From: Halopseudomonas oceani
Lineage (GTDB): Bacteria > Pseudomonadota > Gammaproteobacteria > Pseudomonadales > Pseudomonadaceae
Assembly (NCBI RefSeq): GCF_002903165.1
Contig: NZ_PPSK01000005.1
Coordinates: forward strand, 1-64,000
Length of the DNA stretch: 64,000 nt
Reading direction: 5' to 3'
The notes beneath the pieces are model-generated. The model ran no database searches, was not told the DNA's origin, and was given only the letters and a program-made list of their open reading frames with translations. Below, one piece after another: positions 60,206-64,000 of the stretch. Position numbers and translations under genes: made by a program. Each line of letters starts with the position of its first letter. Position 1 is the first letter of the stretch.

Positions 60206-62332
60206 TCAGTTCTGGCCAACCGTCGCAATGATGGTGACCTGCTTGCTGTCCGGAATTTCCTGGTAGGACAGTACATGGGCGCCCGGGGCTGCGTAGCGGA
60301 CAAACTTGGCCATCATCATTCGAATCGGCCCCGCCACCAGCAGCACTGCCGGCTTGCCCTGCACTTCCTGCCGCTGTACGGCATCGGACAGCGAGCGCTG
60401 CAACTTCTCAGCCATGCCAGGCTCCAGCAACATACCGTCGTCTGCGCCCTGACCGGCCTTCTGCATACTCTGTAGCAACATCTGTTCCAACCTTGGCTCC
60501 AGCGTGATCACAGGCAGCTGAGAGTCAAGCCCCACAATGCTTTGCACGATTGAGCGCGACAACGCGACCCGGACTGCGCCAATCAGTGCGCCGGTATCTT
60601 GACTCTTGTTCGAGTTGTTGGCGATGGCCTCGGCGATGGTCCGAATATCCCTGACCGGTACCTGCTCCTGCAGCAATCCCTGCAGCACCTTGAGCAGATT
60701 CGACAGGGAAATCAGCCCCGGTACCAGCTCCTCCGCCAGCTTGGGCGAGGCCTTGGCGAGCACCTGCATCAACTGCTGCACCTCTTCGTGACCGATCAGC
60801 TCATGGGCATGCTTGTGGAGAATCTGGTTGATGTGCGTGGCGACCACGGTACTGGCATCCACCACGGTGTAGCCGAGCGACTGCGCCTGATCCTTCTGGC
60901 TCGGCTCGATCCAGACCGCATCCAGACCAAACGCAGGATCCTTGCCGGGCACGCCCTTGATCTCGCCAAACACTTGACCCGGATTGATTGCCAGCTCACG
61001 GTCGGGGTAGATCTCTGCTTCGGCAACACCCACCCCCATGAGCGTCAGGCGATAAGCATTGGGCGCCAGATCCAGGTTGTCGCGGATGTGAACAGACGGC
61101 ATCAGAAAACCCAGGTCCTGCGACAGCTTCTTGCGCACGCCCTTTATTCGCGCCAACAGTTGGCCACCCTGATTGCGGTCAACCAGCGGAATCAGCCGAT
61201 AACCAACCTCCAGCCCCACCATATCCACCGGAGTAACGTCGTCCCAACCCAGCTCACGGGTCTCGGGCGACTGTACCGCAGGTAGTTGCGCCTGCTGACG
61301 CTCGGCCTCAACCTTTTCCTCGGCCTTGACCTGCTGACGCTTGGCAATGAAGTAGGCACCGCCAGCAGCCAATGCGCCGAGGCTCAGGAACGAGAAATGG
61401 GGCATACCGGGAATCAAGCCCATGACGACAAGGATCGCCGCCGCGACCGCCAGCGCCTTGGGCGAGGCAAACATTTGGCGCTGCACCTGAGCGCCCATGT
61501 CCTCGGAGGTCGATACACGGGTAACCATGATCGCAGCAGCCGTCGAGAGCAGCAGCGACGGAATCTGCGCCACCAGGCCGTCACCAATGGTCAGCAGTAC
61601 GTAGATCCGACCCGCCTCGGCGAACGGCAGGCCGTGCTGGGCCATACCGATGGCAAGGCCGCCAATCACGTTAATGAACAGAATCAGCAGACCGGCGACG
61701 GCATCACCACGAACAAACTTGCTGGCACCGTCCATGGAGCCGTAAAACTCGGCCTCCTGGGCGACTTCCTGACGACGTGCCTTGGCTTGTTCCTGATCAA
61801 TAAGGCCCGAGTTGAGGTCAGCATCAATCGCCATCTGCTTGCCGGGCATTGCATCCAGGGTGAAGCGCGCGCTCACTTCCGAGATACGCCCGGCACCCTT
61901 CGTGACAACCACGAAGTTGATGATCATCAGGATCGCGAACACCACCAGACCGACCACATAGTTACCGCCGATAACCACCTCACCGAAGGCCTGAATCACC
62001 TTACCGGCAGCATCCCCCCCCTCGTGGCCATACAGCAGTACCACACGGGTGGAGGCGACGTTCAGTGCCAGACGCAGTAATGTCGCTACCAGCAAAATGG
62101 TCGGGAACACCGCGAAGTCCAGCGGGCGCAAGGCGTAGGCGCCAACCAGCAATACCACAAGCGACAGGGCAATGTTGAAGGTAAACAGAACGTCGAGCAG
62201 GAACGGCGGGATCGGCAGCATCATCATGCCGAGCATCACCAACAGCAAAATAGGGATCCCCAGACTGCCGTGGCGCAAACCGGCCAGGTTGGTCCGCATA
62301 GTGCCCATCATTTGCGCGCGATCAACAGCCAT
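60206..62332 (-). CDS. flhA: Flagellar export gate protein FlhA
   Basis: A 708-residue integral protein of the flagellar type III export gate. About eight membrane segments occupy residues 20-320; the FHIPEP hallmark is seen in RISEVSARFTLDAMPGKQMAIDADL; the C-terminal cytoplasmic domain docks chaperone-substrate complexes. It is the first gene of the flhF-fleN-fliA transcript. A sigma-54-like promoter is found 58 bases upstream. Confidence 0.96.
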   Translation of the reverse strand: MAVDRAQMMGTMRTNLAGLRHGSLGIPILLLVMLGMMMLPIPPFLLDVLFTFNIALSLVVLLVGAYALRPLDFAVFPTILLVATLLRLALNVASTRVVLLYGHEGGDAAGKVIQAFGEVVIGGNYVVGLVVFAILMIINFVVVTKGAGRISEVSARFTLDAMPGKQMAIDADLNSGLIDQEQAKARRQEVAQEAEFYGSMDGASKFVRGDAVAGLLILFINVIGGLAIGMAQHGLPFAEAGRIYVLLTIGDGLVAQIPSLLLSTAAAIMVTRVSTSEDMGAQVQRQMFASPKALAVAAAILVVMGLIPGMPHFSFLSLGALAAGGAYFIAKRQQVKAEEKVEAERQQAQLPAVQSPETRELGWDDVTPVDMVGLEVGYRLIPLVDRNQGGQLLARIKGVRKKLSQDLGFLMPSVHIRDNLDLAPNAYRLTLMGVGVAEAEIYPDRELAINPGQVFGEIKGVPGKDPAFGLDAVWIEPSQKDQAQSLGYTVVDASTVVATHINQILHKHAHELIGHEEVQQLMQVLAKASPKLAEELVPGLISLSNLLKVLQGLLQEQVPVRDIRTIAEAIANNSNKSQDTGALIGAVRVALSRSIVQSIVGLDSQLPVITLEPRLEQMLLQSMQKAGQGADDGMLLEPGMAEKLQRSLSDAVQRQEVQGKPAVLLVAGPIRMMMAKFVRYAAPGAHVLSYQEIPDSKQVTIIATVGQN

Positions 62333-62389
62333 CGATGAAAAGGTCCCCAGATCAAATATTTGACGCAGATTGCGTTGTATCGAGGTCTA

Positions 62390-62405
62390 CGCAAGAAGCG
62401 TTCCA
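62390..62405 (-). promoter_or_regulatory. Sigma-54 (RpoN) promoter of flhA
   Basis: Read on the minus strand the site is TGGAACGCTTCTTGCG, with GG and GC ten bases apart, close to the TGGCACG-N4-TTGC consensus. It lies 58 bases upstream of the flhA ATG. RpoN control of flhA, with the activators FleQ or FleR, is known in Pseudomonas. Confidence 0.7.
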
Positions 62406-62630
62406 GTTTCAGAACCAGCGACGCCAGAGCGGATCTACCAATGGTTGCCCGTCCGCAGTCGAGTTCTGGTTCGTCCCGGCAAACCTTCTGATAAACTGCT
62501 TGGCGATATAGCGGCAAAGGAAGGCCAGACTACTGCCTCGGCAGGCGCGTGAGCGCCACACTGAGCTTCGCCATCCACTGTCACCACGGCCAGCCATCCC
62601 GCCCCAGCCGGCCGTAACTCGAGAGGTATC

Positions 62631-63818
62631 ATGCGCGCGTACATCGCCCTGTTACTGGGACTGAGCATCACCCTCACCGGATGCCAAAGCCTGTCTCAAC
62701 CCGATAGCCTCCTCAGCCGGTCGGGCGACGTGATCAAGAGCCAAAGCCAGCGCCTGGCTGAACTCGCGAGCAGGCTGACCGACGACCCGGCGGCCCAGCA
62801 ACGTCACGCGGAAGTCGAGGCCCTGTTTGCGCAGCAGTATATTGACCCGCTCACCCGCTACCTGAACAAACACACCAACGACGCGGATTACGCTGACTAC
62901 GTGCCACTGGTCCAGGAAGAACGAGACACCCGCTGCAAGGCCATCGGCCAACGCTACCAGGCCGAGCAACCCACCCGCGAGAACCTGCAACGACTACGTG
63001 CTGGCTATCAGTTTTCCTGCCCTCAGCAGGTGAGCGACTTTGCCGCCCGGGTACCACAACCCAGCGAAGCGCCTTCCGCCAGCTCTACCACCAGCACCTC
63101 CGGCAGCAGCAGTGCAGCGACCAGCCAGCAGGAAAACTGCTATCTGCTGTTCGCCATCCGCAACTACAGCCAGGCCGCGACGGCCTGTGAAGCGGCAGCT
63201 GCCGCGGGCGATGCCAAGTCCCAGCATCACCTGGCGAGCATTGTCAGCAGCACCGGACAGAGCAGCATGGCGCTGCGCTGGGCGCGCGCTTCTGCCGATC
63301 AGGGCGACACTGCGGGCCAGTTGCTGTTGGCCGATCTGCTGCAACAGCAAAACAGCAGCGAGAGCGACATCGAAGCCTTCACCTGGCTGCAAAAGGCAGC
63401 AAGCAGTGGCCAACCCGAGGCCCGCTACCAACTGGCCCTGGCCTACCTGAACGGAACCGGGACCGCCGTCAGCCCGGAAAAGGCAGAGGGTCAGCTGCGC
63501 CGTGCTGCGCTGTCAGAGCACGTGCCCGCCATGCTGCAGCTCGCGCGCAGCCATCCCGGTACGGCCTCCGCTCGCCAGTGGCTCAGCGAGGCCGCAGAGC
63601 GTGACTCCGCCGAAGGACAGTACCGTTTGGGACTTGATTACCTGCAAGGCGACGGTGGGCCGCAAGACCTGGAGCAGGCCTACTTCTGGCTCAGCCTTGC
63701 GCTGATGAACGGGGAGTCTCGCAGCCGTCGCTACGTCGAACAGCTGTCAGGCAAACTCAGCAATGACCAGCTGACCAGCGCGCGCAGCGCTCTGCAACAG
63801 CGCCTCAATAGCCGCTAA
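62631..63818 (+). CDS. Sel1-repeat lipoprotein
   Basis: A 395-residue exported lipoprotein. The signal peptide ends in the lipobox LTGC (Cys18). A helical N-terminal part and a Ser/Thr-rich linker (about 145-165) precede at least five Sel1/TPR-like repeats (for example SQHHLASIVSSTGQSSMALRWARASADQGD, ARYQLALAYLNGTG, AEGQYRLGLDYLQGDG). Such repeats usually bind proteins or act in envelope signalling. It is divergent from flhA, with about 300 bases between starts, and close to the next gene (18 bases). Confidence 0.85.
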   Translation: MRAYIALLLGLSITLTGCQSLSQPDSLLSRSGDVIKSQSQRLAELASRLTDDPAAQQRHAEVEALFAQQYIDPLTRYLNKHTNDADYADYVPLVQEERDTRCKAIGQRYQAEQPTRENLQRLRAGYQFSCPQQVSDFAARVPQPSEAPSASSTTSTSGSSSAATSQQENCYLLFAIRNYSQAATACEAAAAAGDAKSQHHLASIVSSTGQSSMALRWARASADQGDTAGQLLLADLLQQQNSSESDIEAFTWLQKAASSGQPEARYQLALAYLNGTGTAVSPEKAEGQLRRAALSEHVPAMLQLARSHPGTASARQWLSEAAERDSAEGQYRLGLDYLQGDGGPQDLEQAYFWLSLALMNGESRSRRYVEQLSGKLSNDQLTSARSALQQRLNSR

Positions 63819-63836
63819 CACACTCGGGTAACAAGG

Positions 63837-64000
63837 ATGCTGCCAGTCAAACGCGCGATCATGGTTCTACTCAGCCTGCTGGTCGGGCTGTTTCTGGTCG
63901 GTAGCTGGCTGATCGCCAGCCTGAATCTGGAGTTCGCCGAAAATGCCATGGGCAAGCTGCGCGAACGCCAGATTACCGACACCTTCTACGCCAACCTTGA
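63837..64000 (+). CDS. Membrane protein, 5' part only
   Basis: The frame from ATG 63837 (with AACAAGG just before it) encodes a short basic start (MLPVKRAIM), a membrane helix (VLLSLLVGLFLVGSWLIASL) and the start of a soluble part with FAENAMGKLRERQITDTFYANL, then runs off the window. I cannot assign a family from 54 residues. The N-terminal anchor followed by a soluble domain suggests a sensor or anchored enzyme. Confidence 0.55.
   Translation, partial: MLPVKRAIMVLLSLLVGLFLVGSWLIASLNLEFAENAMGKLRERQITDTFYANL

Noticed and set aside
62512-62530. Second sigma-54 site upstream of flhA (TGGCCTTCCTTTGC)
   Set aside because: The GG to GC spacing is nine bases, one short of the strict requirement.

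Overview
The window is a GC-rich chromosomal segment of a Pseudomonas-like gammaproteobacterium. The gene order flhA-flhF-fleN-fliA-cheYZAB-motCD-parC-parP-cheW, followed by ccmA-I and by smc-zipA-ligA, is the arrangement known from Pseudomonas. The saline or marine Halopseudomonas branch is a guess from overall flavour and was not tested.

Layout. 1-2234: end of a chromosomal integron. It has an integrase gene broken by a 267-bp element with terminal inverted repeats, a LexA box at its promoter, and one gene cassette (attI core to attC) encoding a HEPN-like protein of unknown function. 2235-3603: empty spacer, a truncated LysR remnant and a secreted DUF2059 protein. 3763-11370: accessory metabolic and regulatory genes (LysR with cupin; MocR regulator divergent from a GNAT, azoreductase and AhpD-like operon; YigZ; GlxA-type regulator with isochorismatase-like hydrolase; TetR). 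11507-21086: a complete ferric-siderophore uptake locus (two IrtAB/YbtPQ-like ABC half-transporters, FecCD-type permeases, ATPase, binding protein, TonB receptor) with Fur-like boxes and no siderophore biosynthesis genes. 21171-25680: acyl-CoA dehydrogenase, thiolase and MFS carrier, probably for acyl-CoA degradation. 25841-28608: an FAD oxidoreductase and an unusual chemoreceptor. 28749-36683: dusC, ligA, zipA and smc on the minus strand. 36854-38533: MFS carrier and SpoIIAA-like protein. 38639-45566: ccmABCDEFGHI cytochrome c maturation operon. 45711-47752: fliK-like and flhB-C-terminal-like genes. 47764-62332: flagellar and chemotaxis supercluster on the minus strand. 62631-64000: Sel1-repeat lipoprotein and the start of a membrane protein that runs off the window.

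How parts work together. FlhF and FleN set flagellar position and number, FliA drives late genes, FlhA belongs to the export gate, CheA/W/Y/Z/B form the chemotaxis pathway, ParC and ParP place the arrays at the pole, and MotCD is a second stator. The most unusual signals are the disrupted integron integrase with its HEPN-like cassette, and four repeated acidic helices in the CheA linker that resemble the C-terminal tail of the CheZ encoded next door. Other structure includes a perfect 21-bp-arm palindrome across the zipA stop codon and several intergenic inverted-repeat families. No tRNA, rRNA or CRISPR array was recognised.
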